In this document: positions 32,333 to 45,336 of the stretch, piece by piece | Numbering within the stretch: position 1 is the first letter of the stretch | Layout of the letters: each line of letters starts with the position of its first letter | Source: Physcomitrium patens | Lineage: Eukaryota; Streptophyta; Bryopsida; Funariales; Funariaceae | Reading direction: 5' to 3' | Assembly: GCF_000002425.4 (NCBI RefSeq) | Contig: NC_037276.1 | Location: forward strand, 1,308,538 to 1,372,537 | Length of the DNA: 64,000 bases | Made by a program: the position numbers and the translations under genes | Notes under the pieces: generated by a model | Databases searched by the model: none | Told to the model about the DNA's origin: nothing | The model's input: only the letters and a program-made list of their open reading frames with translations

Positions 32333-33956
32333 TGTCATATGGTAATACAACTATATAATAAAAAATAAAAATATGGATGTTTTAATAGAAGAGCTTAGCA
32401 AAAAGATGTAATAAAAAAATAAAGATAAATGATAGAAATGTAGTGAAAGATTTAGTCTTAATACTATTTTTTTATAGAAAGAACTTCTATTTATTTTATA
32501 GAGGTACAAATGAGCCAAATCAAATAAATAAAAAAAAAAAATGATATAAATATGTGAAGGAAGAAGTTAAGAGTATATTTTAGCAAAATTTACCTCAATA
32601 AGCAAAGAATTGATATCCAAAGAGGACTGGTTGTCAACCTGGATTATAATCAGACCTTGAGGCATAAAACTGCACACCTACAATGACTTTGGGATTTTTG
32701 GATAGATCAAAAAATAAGAATTGAGAGAAAAATTTAGAAGAAATTTTTGAGCATTTTTTTTATATTAATCGAGTCAATATTGAGTTTTTGAGGAATTTTC
32801 AAAGTTAGTAATATTCTTGATTGGTTTAGATTTTTAAAAAATAAAAATATTTTTACAAATTTGAAGGTTTTTTGAGTTTTGTGGTATATATATAAGTGAA
32901 TTTTGGAAAATATATTGGTATTTTAGTTATTAATGTATGTGCAAAGTTTTAGATCAATCAAAAAATTAGATTAAAGTGTGAAGATTTTTATAGGTTGAGG
33001 TCTAAAAAATTGGAGTTTGAGGATCAATGAGTATTTTTAAGTTCTTTAGCAATCTATTAATTGGATTAAAGTGATATTTTTTTATAGGAAAAGTAGAATT
33101 TATTTTCAACATTTTAGATAAAATTTGGAAGTAGTTCAATGGTTTAAGAAGGAAATATCAGTATTAGAAGTTTAGCTATTAGATTGGAATAGAAGGCTGC
33201 CTAATACTTGATTGAATTTATCTTACTTTTCTCTTAATTGATAAATACAATTGATTTCATCTTTTTTAAGCTTGTTTTTAATTAAGACATTAAAAAGTGT
33301 GAAAATTTTTAGTTAATATCAATAATTTAATTATTAATTGTTGAAGTTCAATTTGCTATAGAGTTTGTTAAAAGTTTGTTTAATATGTAGGATTTGATCA
33401 AGATTGGTTTCAGATTTGGTCTAGGATTTGCTTGGGACTTGGTTTAGAATGAATGTAGGATTTGTCTAAGATTTAGGATTTCATTAAGGTTTCAATTAAG
33501 ATTTAATTCAATTTTTGGATAAAATTCAATTAGGATTTTAATTAGGATTCAATCTAAAGTTTGACATAAATTTTGATAGAAATTTAATTAAAATTTTAAT
33601 TAGAATAATATTAATATTTATATTTTTAATATATCTTTATGATTTTTTTTTCTTTAATTTTTTTTATTTCTAGTATTTTTTTAAGATTATTTTCATTTCT
33701 TTAAAAGTTTATTTTTAAATTTTTTAAAGATTTTTTGTTATTTTTCTTTGAAATTAGTTTGAAACTTCTTTGAGTTTCTTTTATAACTTCTTTTAAATTT
33801 ATTTTTAATTGGTCAAAGTTCAATCAAGATTATTAAGATCTATTTAAGGTTATTTAAGATTCTATTAGACTTAGTAGAATTGTTTTTATATTTCTACTTA
33901 CCTTCTATAACTAGATGCTTAATGCATTCTTAAGCAAGAATATACAAAATACAACA
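32333..33956 (+). repeat. C3: C-type LTR, probably solo or truncated
   Basis: 1624 bp, close to the C1 LTR length. It starts TGTCATATGG and ends ATACAACA. Mid-LTR landmarks (GAGGACTGG near 32620, CAGACC near 32652) and the end block (CCTTCTATAACTAGATGC) match C1. Its TTTAGGG-like array (about 33380-33540) has decayed to GGATTTGG-type units. I find no matching target duplication, and the few bases that follow only resemble the family primer region. 33957-34050 holds no gene. Confidence 0.75.
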
Positions 33957-34049
33957 TTAATTGGATAACATGCCTAATAGGCTTTAAGAGATTGTTTAAA
34001 ACTACACTAAAGTTTGAAACCACTTTAGGGCGGTCCATTTGAAGGAAGG

Positions 34050-34955
34050 CAAACCATTCAAGGCAAGACAATCCTTTTAAAGTATGGAGGTTGAATTTTT
34101 TTTTTTTTTTTTTTTTTAAGACTAAAATTTGAATAAAAAAAAATATGTGAATTGGAATTGTAATGAGGGTGATATGATTTTTTAAAGTTAGGATGTAAAT
34201 TAAATACCTATTTTTATTCTTTTAAATATATAGAGAGTTATAAAAAGTTATTTAACAATCAAAAAGTAAAGTTAGAAAGTTGAATTGATGAACTACATTT
34301 TATTTAAAGAAATATAGATATTTTAATTTAGAATAAACGAGAGAAAATTGTTGAAAGTTAGCATTCAAAATTGGAATTTGTAAATAAGTTGTTTTTAATG
34401 GAGGTTTCAATTTGAGCCATATCTTGAATTTTGAACAAATTTTTTGATCAAAATTTTTCCAAATATAGATGACTATGTCAAAAAGTTGTATAAAAAAAAT
34501 TTGTGGTATTAGACCATTGAATTGTTGAGATATGATGGAATTAATACAAGTAAGCCTAAAAATTGACATATTTAGCACTTGCTAGAGATTAGGCAATATC
34601 CAAAGATTTATATTGATTTTATGGTTGATTTTTTGAATAGAAGTAGTCGAAGATATAAGTTGACTTGTAAAGAATTTGAATCCAATTAGATAGTTAGATT
34701 AGAAGGTATTAAGTGATACATACACAAAAAAGATTTCTATAAGAAAAAAAGTAATTTTAGGATATCTAGTCACATTTTAGGTACTCTTGTACATCCTTGA
34801 CTTGTATATTTGATGTATTTGTCTTCTTAAAGACAAGTTATAAATCATATTTGTGTTTTATAATCTTACAACTTGTTTGAGTAGTTAATGATAGCTAGAA
34901 GCTCAAGGCTTTCTTGAAAAAAATTCTCTTTATTATGACAATGGAACCATTAATT
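34050..34955 (+). repeat. H2: second copy of the family H LTR
   Basis: It aligns with 2700-3250 and 3680-3935 (H1) in the same orientation, with shared features at 34430-34530 and the end block GGCTTTCTTGAAAAAAATTC. It is directly followed by a copia RT relic on the same strand, so H may be the LTR of a copia family, but no primer site or gag lies between them. The left limit is uncertain. It has no gene. Confidence 0.5.
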
Positions 34956-34974
34956 AATAATGATATGTCTATGA

Positions 34975-36148
34975 AAATTATGTCTTCATCTGTGAATAGA
35001 AAATCTTGAAATTAAGAGGAATAAAATCAAGTTGAATATAGAATTATGAGTTCTATATTGAGCTATAAATGATATTTGAAATAGGCCATCTATTATAAAA
35101 GATGAATCATTTATATGCATCATTGCAAAAGCTCTTTCTTGTAAGGAAGAGGATCTTAAACTTAAACCATCAAGGAAGCTATGAATTGCTTTAATTAATT
35201 AAAATAAAAAAATAATATTAAGAAAAAAATTTCTTCTTTGTATTAGAAGAAAGTTTTTGGTTTAATAGTGGATACTCTTATATCTTGTCATGTGGAGTAT
35301 AAGATGGTATTAGTATGTAAGTAAGATACTAAAGATCAAATAACTCACTATAAAGTTCATCTTTTTAGTCAAAGATTTATCTAGTAGTTTAGTATTGATT
35401 ATGAATTTATATATTTTTCAAACATAGATTCAATTATATTTCAATATAATATTAGAATAATAATTCATGCTATCCTTGAAATACATCTAATGGATGTGGT
35501 AATTGGATATCTATAGAGTTCTATTGATGCAAATATTTATATGAAAGTTCTATTTGGTATAGAAATAGGAATTCCAAATGGACCTACTTTAGGATGATAT
35601 TATATTATTAAATTATATAGGATCCTATATAATTTAATTAAATATATAATAATAGATATTAGACATTAATACTATATAAAAATTATATATAGTAATTATC
35701 AAACAAGATAAAATTGGTTTTGAAATCATTACTGTATATATTATTGATTTTAACGTAATGGATATTAGAGCTACATGCATTGCATTTATTAACCTACTTA
35801 TCCATGAATTTGAGATAAAAATATTATTTTTATTTATTTATTTATTTATTTTGTATTAATCTTTAGATTATGCATTTCACAAATGATAGCATTTTTCTCT
35901 ATCAATTAATATATTTTAGATGAATCTTTTAGAAATTCAATATGATCGATATTTATCTATTGTCAACACTAGTGGTTAGATGTGGTCATGATAGTAATGA
36001 TCTATATCATCTGTGAAAAAAGAAAGAAGAAATATTCAGAGATCAGTATCTATACCTTGTAGAATTTGGAGCACTTTTATATTTAATTACATCTAGAAAA
36101 TAAAATATTGTATCTATAGTTAGTATTCTAATAAGGCATAATACACGT
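34975..36148 (+). pseudogene. old copia RT and RNase H relic
   Basis: There is no long open frame, but copia RT blocks appear in order: KKVFGLIVDTL near 35250, THYKVHLFSQRF near 35350, then ILEIHLMDVVIG followed by SSIDANIYMK at 35470-35550. Further on is GFEIITVYIIDFN near 35715, in the position of the catalytic box, and YLVEFGALLYLI near 36050. The LMDVV...IYMK pattern marks a copia family different from E1 and E2. It is heavily decayed and ends at the next LTR. Confidence 0.65.
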
Positions 36149-37235
36149 TGTTATGTGGTTATATGAATATATAGTAAAAATTAAAAATATGGAAGTTATT
36201 ATAAAAAAACCTAGTAAAAAGATGTAATAGAAAAATAAGAGTAAATGATAAAAAGATAGTAAAAGATTTAGTCTAAATATTGCTATTTATAAGAGGAACT
36301 TCTATTTACTTTATAGAGACATAAATGAGCCAAATCTAAATAAATAAGATAAGAAATTGATACAAACATGTTTAAAAAAAAATTAATAATAGGTTAAAAT
36401 AAAACTTATTTCAAATTACTAAAAATTGATATCTAAAGAGGACCAATTGTCAATCTAGATTGAAATTAGAACTTGTTATACAAAACTCCATTTACACAGC
36501 AATTCGAAGATTCTTTTAGAGATAAAAGAGTGAAATTTGAGAACAAACTTGAAGAGAGATTTTTGGGCATTGGTTTTATATTATTTAAATCAATATTGAG
36601 ATTTTGAGGAATTTTAAAAGTTAGTGATGTTCTCATTGGATTTAGGTTTTGAGAAATAAAAATATTTTTATAAATTTAAAGATTTCTTAAGTTTTATGCT
36701 ATATGTATAAGTGAAATTTGGATAATTTGTTAGTATGCTTGTTGTAAATGGATATGAAAAATTTGATATTAATTAAATTGTCAGAGTGAAGCATATGAGA
36801 GTTTTTGTAGATTGAGGTCGTAGAAATTGGAGTTTGAAGGTCAATGAGTATTTATAAGACCTTCAATAATTTACCAATTGGATTTGAGTGAAAATTATTT
36901 GTATAGATAATAGACTTGATTTTCAACATTATTGTGAAATTTAAAAGCAATTAAATAATTTAAGAAAGAGATTTTGGTATTAAAATTTCAACATTAAGGT
37001 TGGAGTAGGAGGCCGACCAACATCCAATTGGATTATTTTTTATTTCTTTCAATTGATAAGTACGATCAATTTCATCTTTCTTATATTTGTTTCTAAATTT
37101 TTAAAAAGTATGCAAAATTTGAGTTAATATCAATAATTCAATAATTTATTATTGAGGTTTCAATCTATCATAGGATTTTTTAAGAATTTATTTAAGATTT
37201 AAAATTTGATTAGGATTTGCTTAGGATTATTACAA
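36149..37235 (+). repeat. C-type LTR fragment cut by element D
   Basis: It starts TGTTATGTGG and aligns with the start of C3 (32333), including AGAGGACCAATTGTCAATC near 36438. It ends at 37235, where the LTR of D begins. The missing end of this LTR is not found beyond the right end of D at 56088, so the region was rearranged or deleted. Confidence 0.7.
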
Positions 37236-38582
37236 TGTCGTAATATAATACAACTATATAGTAAAAACATAATAAAAAATAAATTTCTACTTAATATTTA
37301 ATCATCTTGATTCAATAATAATCCAAGACATTTAAACATGGCTTTTATAAAAGCCTCTTAGTTTATTTTCCTATCTTAATAGCTAATAGATTAAATATTG
37401 GTTAGTAATTTTATATTTTATTTTGTAAAATTACTTTTATTACTTTAAAAAGGCCATAAATTAATAAAAATAGGATTAAAGAGATAAATAATTAATGTGG
37501 TTGATACTAAGGTTAAGTTGAAGGTAGGATTGGGCTAAAAAATCCTTAGGATAGGTTGGATCAATGCCTAAGGGTCGACTATTTGTAGGATAGGGTCAAA
37601 ATCAAACATCTAACTAATAAAATGGGTGCAAAGGATAAAGTAGGGAAGAATTTGAAGATTGTCAATAGAAATTTTTGAGCTAGCTTTAAGCTTATTTTAG
37701 GAGTATAAGGCTTGTTTTTTTTGGATTTGGAATGACTTTGCAATTATTATTCAAAATTAGAATTTACATTGATAATTTGAGATTTATATGATACAATTTG
37801 AATTAACACTTCTAGCTAATTTGTGCAATTGATATTACATTTACAATTCAGAATTAGACATTACTTTGTTAATTAGGTGTGCTAAATGTTTGTAATTTTT
37901 TGTGTCAATCTAATGATGTAAGTGAGAGATATTTGGATTTTCATACAAGAGGGTATTGAAAGTTGGCAGTTTGGAGTTGGGGAGTATTTCTACGATATCT
38001 AAAGTTCTAATAGTTAGATCAAGAAAAAATTTGGCATAAAATTAGAAGGCTTTAAAATCAAGCTATATATTGATTTTGAGTTGAATTTAATAATTAGAGA
38101 AGGAGAAATTACTACTGGAACATGTGCTTCAACATTCAAGTTGGCAGCTAAGTAAAATTAGAGTGGTTTTTGGACTTTTTTTTTGCAATCTATGAGTTGG
38201 ATTGGATTGAATTTTTCTTAGCATATAGAAGACTTATAGTAGCATTTGTGTATAAAATTTCATATCAAATGGATAGTGAAATGAAGAGTTACAGCTTGCC
38301 AAAGTTCATTGATTAGAATTAGGGCTTGTAAAGAGAAATCAAAATTGCCTAATCATGAAAGTAATAAAGCAATTGGACTTTATGTATAGTTGAGATTACT
38401 AAAAAGAGTGTTTTTGAGTACTTTTTACTAATTTAAAGCACTTTTGAATTAAAATTCGAATTATATCTTTTTTATATGAGTGAAATCTATTAAGATTTTT
38501 TAGACATTTATAAAACATAACTACACCTTCTATAGCCAAGTACTTAGTACATTCCTAAAACAAGACAACATGTATTACAACA
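37236..38582 (+). repeat. 5' LTR of D
   Basis: 1347 bp, starting TGTCGTAATATAATACAAC and ending TATTACAACA. It matches 51235-51778 plus 55314-56088. The LTR end block (CCTTCTATAGCCAAGTAC) is shared with C1, showing the relationship, while the U3 part differs and the TTTAGGG-like array is absent or very short. The following bases (GTAGTGAATCCAAAGTGAAA) are the family primer-site region. Confidence 0.85.
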
Positions 38583-38754
38583 TAAGTAGTGAATCCAAAG
38601 TGAAAGTTTGAGGTTGAAGGTATTGGATTCTATTTGTGGTTATTTTAAATTGATAGCACAAAAAGGTAAGAAGGTTGAATTTGGAGTTTTTTATGGAGCT
38701 TTGGATAGAGCTTCAAGTAGATCTTTAAGTGGAGCATTAAGTAGATTTTTTACT

Positions 38755-40143
38755 AGTAAATAAGATATGCACTTAGATCCAAACATTACAAATATGTTTC
38801 AAGCATTTACATTATTTATGTAAGAGCAACATTGCAATGATTGCAAAGAGGCTTTGGCAATAAAAGTATTGCAACCAATGGTTAACAAAATTGATCAATT
38901 TAACGAAAGAAATATTTCAAAATATTTGAGATTTTATGTGTAGAAAATGAAATTGAATTGGATTTCCAAAAAAAAGATGATTGACGTAATTGAACTTGCT
39001 ACAATATCAGAGATAAAAAAAAATATTAAATTAATTATAGAGTATTTTTGAAATTCATGGAAGATATTTTTACATGCATTAAAAGATAAATATTTTTTTT
39101 ATAAGGCACTAATTGAATTACCAAGAAATCATTTTTAGAATGGAGTGAATGATCAAATAAGAATTTGCAAGCTATGGAGCTTTTGAGGGAATTTTAGAGG
39201 TAATATTTTTAATTATCAAAGATAGAAAAATAAACTATGGAGCTAAACAAGGTTGAATTATTTCTTTGAGTAACTGATATAGAATTGCAAGAGAAATTAG
39301 AAATTCTTATTAAAGATAAAGAAGAAGAAGGATTGACAACAAAATAGAAAGAAGTTGAAGATACTTTGGGATTATTTGCAAAGAAAAAAAAAATGATAGG
39401 GTTGGAATTCAAAGAGTTAGACAAATACTTAAAACTCAAGTATCTACTTCACAATTGATAATACTTATTGTCCAACCTCCAAGGACTACACCAAAGAAAG
39501 AAGATATAAAACTTGAAGAGATTATATATGAGATGTAAGATCTTCAAATCAAACTTATAAGGCTTCAGAAAAAGACTTCTACAATAAGTTCAAAGGCTAT
39601 TTCTTAGAAAGGGTACATACAAAGATATATTTGATGTGATGATGATTGTTATTCTCAAAAAGATTATGGTAAATTCAATAGAATGGTGCAACAAGATATT
39701 ATTTTTTAAAAAAATAGAAAGGTGGCATTGACAGATACTAGTAATCTACTTCAAATCAACTTTGATAAGGTATAAAAGTAATGGGTAAAGATTATTTGGC
39801 TATACATAGAGTTGCAGCAATAGAAGCTATAAGTTATAGTACTAGAATGGATGATGAAGATAAACAAGAATTTTCTAAAAATATTATACTAAATAGATTT
39901 TGATCTATTTTTATTTCAACAATCCAAAAAAAAAGTTGCCATGGAAAGCATTGTTGAAAATTCCAACTAAAATTTATAGAGCTATAAGTTAAGAGGACAC
40001 TATGGAAGCTTTATCAGTGCATATCTATATTACTAAAAACCAACATGAAGCTTTAATAGAAGAAAAGAAGAAACAAAATTTTGAGGACACAAGAAAAAAA
40101 AAATACTTCTAAGAAATAAATTTAAGGAGATAAGGCTCATGAG
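38755..40143 (+). pseudogene. gag (D)
   Basis: It begins with blocks matching C2 and C4 gag: DPNITNMFQAFTLFM near 38775, then NKIDQFNERNISKYLRFY near 38887. The middle (39050-39480) corresponds to C1 gag at 8480-8900. A degenerate knuckle region lies near 39630-39700. From 39780 on, a region with ALSVHIYITKNQHEALIEEK near 40010 is shared with C4 (SVHAHIARSQHEALIEEK). It is broken in many places. Confidence 0.75.
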
Positions 40144-40860
40144 ATGGCTTCTCAAGAATTACTAATAGAAGATGCTTTGAAAATATTGAAAAAAAAGTCA
40201 AAAGACATAGAAAATAAAGATAAGTTGTCAATATATAAATTACTCTTTGATATTGAGGTAGCAACAGATTTAAAGGGGGTGGTTGAGGATTGTGACTTCA
40301 ATACTAAGGTTGAATTTATTTTGAAGGAGATTTTGAGAATTATTAAAAGTATTAAATAAAAGAAGCAACTAATAGAAGAAATTGGATTGAAATATGCCAT
40401 TGCTGCATGCATATGTGATGATAAAGAAAATAAATTTGGATATTATAACAAATAGTCAATAAGTGAGTAAAGGAGTGAAAATCAAAGAGTATGTTTTGAT
40501 GATTAAGTAGTAAGGATAAAGAGATTTCAAGTCATTATACTTAAAAGCATTGAGTTAGAGCAACTACATAGTGATTGGTGAAGGTTGAAAATATAGATGA
40601 GCCGATTATTGCTTTGATTGACTACGGTTTAGAAATAAATCTTATGTCTAAAGATCTTTATATAAAACAAATAATGCCAATTGATATGGAACATGGATTA
40701 ATAGTATGGGTAGCTAATAACACACGAGGTAATTTATATGGTACTTGCTTAGATATGAAAATTCAAATTGGTGAAGTTGAAATAGAACAAAAATTTTGTG
40801 TTCAAGATATACATCTTATCTTTTTATTTTAGGACAACCATATATTATTGTAACTTAGAT
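40144..40860 (+). pseudogene. aspartic protease and upstream linker (D)
   Basis: 40144-40359 is an open 71-residue linker with TDLKGVVEDCDFNTKVEF, shared with C4. 40575-40832 is the protease core: EPIIALIDYGLEINLMSKDL (active-site position, usually D-x-G-[SA]-E-I-N) and GTCLDMKIQIGEVEIEQKF. The C4 copy reads ALIDHGSEINLMSKELY at the same place. RT does not follow. The B2 insertion lies 128 bp downstream. Confidence 0.8.
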
Positions 40861-40987
40861 GGAAAGAAAGGTAATTGATCCTGGTTTAGCTTATGTACAA
40901 ATTTGTACTGAGGATGGCAGAAAGGCAGTATAATTTTTGTTTATACCTCCAAATCATGAGCGGAATTGAGACAAATTGAAAGAAAGT

Positions 40988-41728
40988 TGTAGAATAATTA
41001 GTTATTTTCAAAATATAGATACCTAGTGTATAATATAAACAAGGATAGATAACTGCTAAAAAGATGGTTCAGTAGGTAGAATGGATGAATAATCAAGAAA
41101 AGTAGTTATCATCTGTAGTATAGGAGTTGGTATCTCGGGGTAGTATAAGGAGGATGGGAGAGGGGAAGAAAATGCCAGACTACGATAGTACTGAGTCGGA
41201 GATAAGCTTATTGCTATCTCTTCTTTTTAATTTTTTTGTTTCTTTTGTGTTAGTGTTGATTCTAGTGAAGAGAATCAATTTAATGAATCAATGTTTGATT
41301 TATGAAGTTATTTATGGATGACAATTTATCAATTGTTGTGAAAGATTGAGGATGTATGGAAGTTTCCAGTCATTGTTTATCACAAGGTTATAAGTTCAGT
41401 AGAGAGGAATTGTAATCAAAGGAATTGTCTCGATCAGATTCTGTAGATTGAAAGTTATTCGTTCCAGGGTTTGGATTGTGCTTGTGTATTCGTGAATAAC
41501 ACAAGGTACTGAAATTGATGTCGTGATTGTTACCGTATTGATATGAGAGAGTGGACAGTAGGAAGAAAAGTTAAGTGTTCTTTGGTATTATAAGCATTCA
41601 GTAGTAGCGGTTAATTATGTGACCCTAACAATTGGAGCTCACATACATGGTCTTTCTTTATATTCGAATTCCCTTATACAGATTTATTTTAGGAGATTTC
41701 TTCCGGAATAAGTAAAATGACAACCACA
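40988..41728 (+). repeat. 5' LTR of B2
   Basis: 741 bp, starting TGTAGAATAATTAG and ending AAATGACAACCACA. It pairs with 50071-50811 of exactly the same length. The open frame at 41127-41321 lies within the LTR and has a counterpart at 50210-50404. It is an LTR shadow, not a gene. Confidence 0.95.
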
Positions 41729-41748
41729 TTTTGGCACCACTGTCAGGG
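41729..41748 (+). other. tRNA-Asp-type primer-binding site (B2)
   Basis: TTTTGGCACCACTGTCAGGG follows the LTR directly. It resembles TGGCGCCGTTGCCGGGGA, the site complementary to the 3' end of plant tRNA-Asp that is typical of Tat and Athila elements, with a few changes. This supports the lineage given to family B. Confidence 0.75.
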
Positions 41749-43900
41749 ATAGACAACATTATTGAGTGTTAGGAATTAATTGCCGAAGTAGTAAAGGAGA
41801 TTAGGAAGCAAACTCAGTAGAAATAATGAAAGAGTATGGTTATTAAGAATAAGAATTTAACAGCAAAGAGAATAAAGTAATGAAAGGAAAGAACATAGAG
41901 ATTGCAAGCAAGAAATTTGTTACGTAACGAGCGAGATCGCAAATTAAAAAAGAAGCATCGACAAAGTTGGATTAAGCCATGGTTGCATGCTTGTCGATAT
42001 ATTCGATCATACCCAAAAGACGATCGACCTCTAATATTTCAGAAGTACATACTGTTAAAGAAATTACCAAGAGCACTCACCGGGAGTACTGCTAATAGTC
42101 CAACATACCTCTCAAAGCCGTTAACGGAAAGCGAGGAAGGTACAAAGGAATTAGATATCCCATTGGATATTTTTCCAATTAGAGATACGTCCAATTCTAA
42201 CAAGACTAGTTCTAAAGATTAGCATAAATCACTTGCCAATAAATACTAATTCAGAGTATATCAAAACTTGTCATTTTTACCTCATATTCAACCAATAAAA
42301 TTATTTGAGAATAATAATAGTCAATCGGGAAGGCCTGGAAGTCCAAAAAAGACTTTTACGGGAGACAATTTTTATTTTAATAAGGAATTGAGTGGAACAC
42401 CGACATCTTTAATGGCGTCCGGAGGATCGGCAGTTCTGATTGCAGTTCGAATGGGTGCAGTGGACGATCAAACGACTAGCGTTGTGCCATTACCTACTTT
42501 TTGGAATTTGCCAGGTGTGGATCCAAATCAACATTTGTCCATTAAAAAATACATTTTTAGCCCATTTTCGACCAATTGGTTTTGAAGAACATCTTAGAGA
42601 AAAATTAATGAACAACAGAATAGTACCAAAGGAAGCAATATAGTCATATTATGGTCGTATAGCAGATATACTTCGAAAATGGCCAAATAACCAAATATCC
42701 AAATTCTTTTGTATTATCCATATTGGTTAATAGACTACACCCACTAGAATTGAAGATGTTTGTAAAGGAGGCCCAATCATCCACCATGTCATCATCTCTT
42801 GAACGAGCAAAAGTATGGAAAGAATGTCACTATGACTAGAACTTAACAGTTGGAGCCACGATGATTCCATCTCAAGGAGGTTACCAAATGACAAATTGGA
42901 ATGACGCATCGGAAAGTTATCTGAGAAAGAATGATTATGATATAATTCCATAGGGAATAGTGGATGCCATCCCATTGCAAGCTGTACTACCATCATCATC
43001 ACATCCGTATGTCCCTTATTCTGTGTATCAAAAATCAATACCTACAAAGAAATTACCAAATACATTGGTATCAAGGGATTCCAATGAGTCATTGCTGTTA
43101 ACATTGATGAAAAAAATGGATGAATTGGCTATGAATCTAGCCAAGGATAAAGAAAAAAAAGCATAAATCAACCAATATGCGTCCCAATGTCTGGTGCAGC
43201 AATTGTAAGGGGCAAGGTCATTTAGTAACAGAATGTCCTTCACCACTCCAAATGATTGTATAATATACCTTTTGCAGGGGCAAGCATATTACCACCAACT
43301 GTTGGAATTTACGGAAGCAACAACAACTCAATAACCAGATAATGACTCAACCAACTTCGTGGGATGTCAATCAAGTACAAATGAATAATAGGTTTGGTTA
43401 GAATGAAAATCGAGCGAATAAACAAAACAAGAATTATTCCAATTTTTTAAACTCTGAATTTCACCAAGAAGGTGTATCCAATACTCACGGATTAGCGATG
43501 AATCAACCAAGATATCATCAATATTCACCTATGATGAAGCCAATGCAAGAGTCTATAGTAACAATGGATCAACCATGATCCTTTACTCATCCGACATAGA
43601 ACAGATCTAGCCGTTATATACCAGTAGAGACACCCAATATCCCTGAAGGAGCTGATAGGAGACTACTTCGTTGCTATTGTTGCAGACAAATTAGACATTA
43701 TGTGAGTGAATGTCCTAATCGAAGGGCCAATGATGGCTATGCTCCAATATGTGGAAGTTGTAAGTAGTCTGGTCACACTTATTAGCAGTGCAATACGTCC
43801 TTTAATTATAATAATTGGGACCAACAAATATAAACAAGCCAATCGACGGAGAACAAAGGTCCTGTTCAATGAGACTCACTAGTACATCGTGTCGAGGTGG
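41749..43900 (+). pseudogene. leader and gag with multiple CCHC knuckles (B2)
   Basis: Open pieces at 41902-42222, 42268-42585 and 42960-43166 cover the N-terminal and middle gag. The stretch LLLTLMKKMDELAMNLAKDK precedes the knuckles. I see CSNCKGQGHLVTEC near 43193, a shorter one near 43270 (TFCRGKHITTNCW), CYCCRQIRHYVSEC near 43673, and a degenerate fourth near 43750. Several knuckles in one gag would give extended RNA contact. It is broken in several places. Confidence 0.8.
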
Positions 43901-45285
43901 TGAACATAGTGCTTATCAAATGCCAACTAAAAGACAAGAATCTAATTCAGGACTTGGATGAACCAATCGCAGGAGAGCAAGTAGCATCGTCCATAGGGCT
44001 AAACAAATCAATATCAGTATTGGGATGTATTCCAATATTGAGACCTCAATAGACTGAGGAACCCAATTTGGTTCTACGTGCCAATTTGTCGGGACCATCA
44101 AGAACGATCCCAACTGACCAACTACCAATACCTGTGCAACACAATAAAAGATCTTATACATTAAAGGAACCTTTAGTGATAGAAAAGTTGGCGAAGTTAC
44201 CAGTAGTAATCCCAATGGCCAGGAAGGAATTGTTGCCGAATGGAATAAAATTGAAACCAATGAAACGCAAAAGAGCATTGAGAATTACTCTCAATATGGA
44301 ACCCTACGACATTCTGAAGGATTTGAATGTTATTCAGCCTTCAATTACAATGAAACAACTTTTGGCTATAGCACCGAAATGTTAATCTACATTGAATTCA
44401 GCGCTAATACGATGAAGTTCCCGCACTAAAGAAATTCATGAAGTTAGCTTAAACCCAGATCCGGGAGCACCAACAATCGATGTATCAATCAATGGCGTTT
44501 TAATTCTAGGGGTATAAGTCGATGGTGGCTCCAGTGTGAATTTAATGAATGCAGATATAATGGAGGACTTGGATCTAAAGTAATTACTACCTACGACATT
44601 GGTCTTGCGAATGGCAGATCATAGTCGGATAAAGCCAATGGAAATCTTACGTAATATTGCCATTGTTATCGTGGGATTGACATACAAAATCGATTAAATT
44701 GTATTTCGATTACAGAGTTCTACGTTATCGTATCCCATTTTATTAGGCAGACCTTGGCTTTATCAAGCCAAAGCTAAGAACGATTGAGGCCGAGGCACAT
44801 TGACAATTAGAAAAGGCAGGGATCACATTGTTCTACACATGTACACAGTACAATATCATGGAAAATTTCAATTGCTAGAATCAGAATTTACATTAGACAA
44901 TGAGAGTCAATCGATTGAAGAAGATGTCGATACTATAGGTTCACTGCAATTTGGGGTAGGACAAAACACTTCAACAGCAAAGGCAAGAGTCTACCAATGT
45001 GAAAGTCCCCATAAATATTTACTACATCAAGAGGATGCGACTAACTTGGATCATGTTATTACTGAATGGATGAACAATCCCGTAGTCAATAGAGTCAGTA
45101 CATTGGAATCAGATTTGGATGGTTTTCATATGTCAAATAATACAAGATATTTAGATCAGGAGAATACAATTAAATCAAAGGTTGTTAAAGACCTTGCGTG
45201 TCAATCCATTAACTTGGGCATCAACAAAATGCTACAATTAATTAAAATATATGCCGGTATTATAGGTACAGAATTAGATGCTTGA
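43901..45285 (+). pseudogene. gag-pro linker and aspartic protease (B2)
   Basis: 44068-44385 is an open linker piece (GIKLKPMKRKRALRITLNME). Near 44515-44580 the active-site region reads VDGGSSVNLMNADIMEDLDL. 44800-45285 is a 161-residue open piece that leads to RT and is acidic, with no motif I know. B1 has the same order and the same DGGS signature. Confidence 0.75.
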
Positions 45286-45336
45286 AAATATTTTTTTGTC
45301 TGTCTTAAATCTGCCTTTGCATGGTCGTATGCGGAT

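Noticed and set aside
41127-41321. 64-residue frame with a hydrophobic segment, repeated at 50210-50404
   Set aside because: It is in both LTRs of B2 at the same position and has no sign of being translated; an LTR shadow.
42727-43246. Minus-strand frames of 103 and 72 residues
   Set aside because: They are antisense to B2 gag, whose zinc knuckles read on the plus strand.
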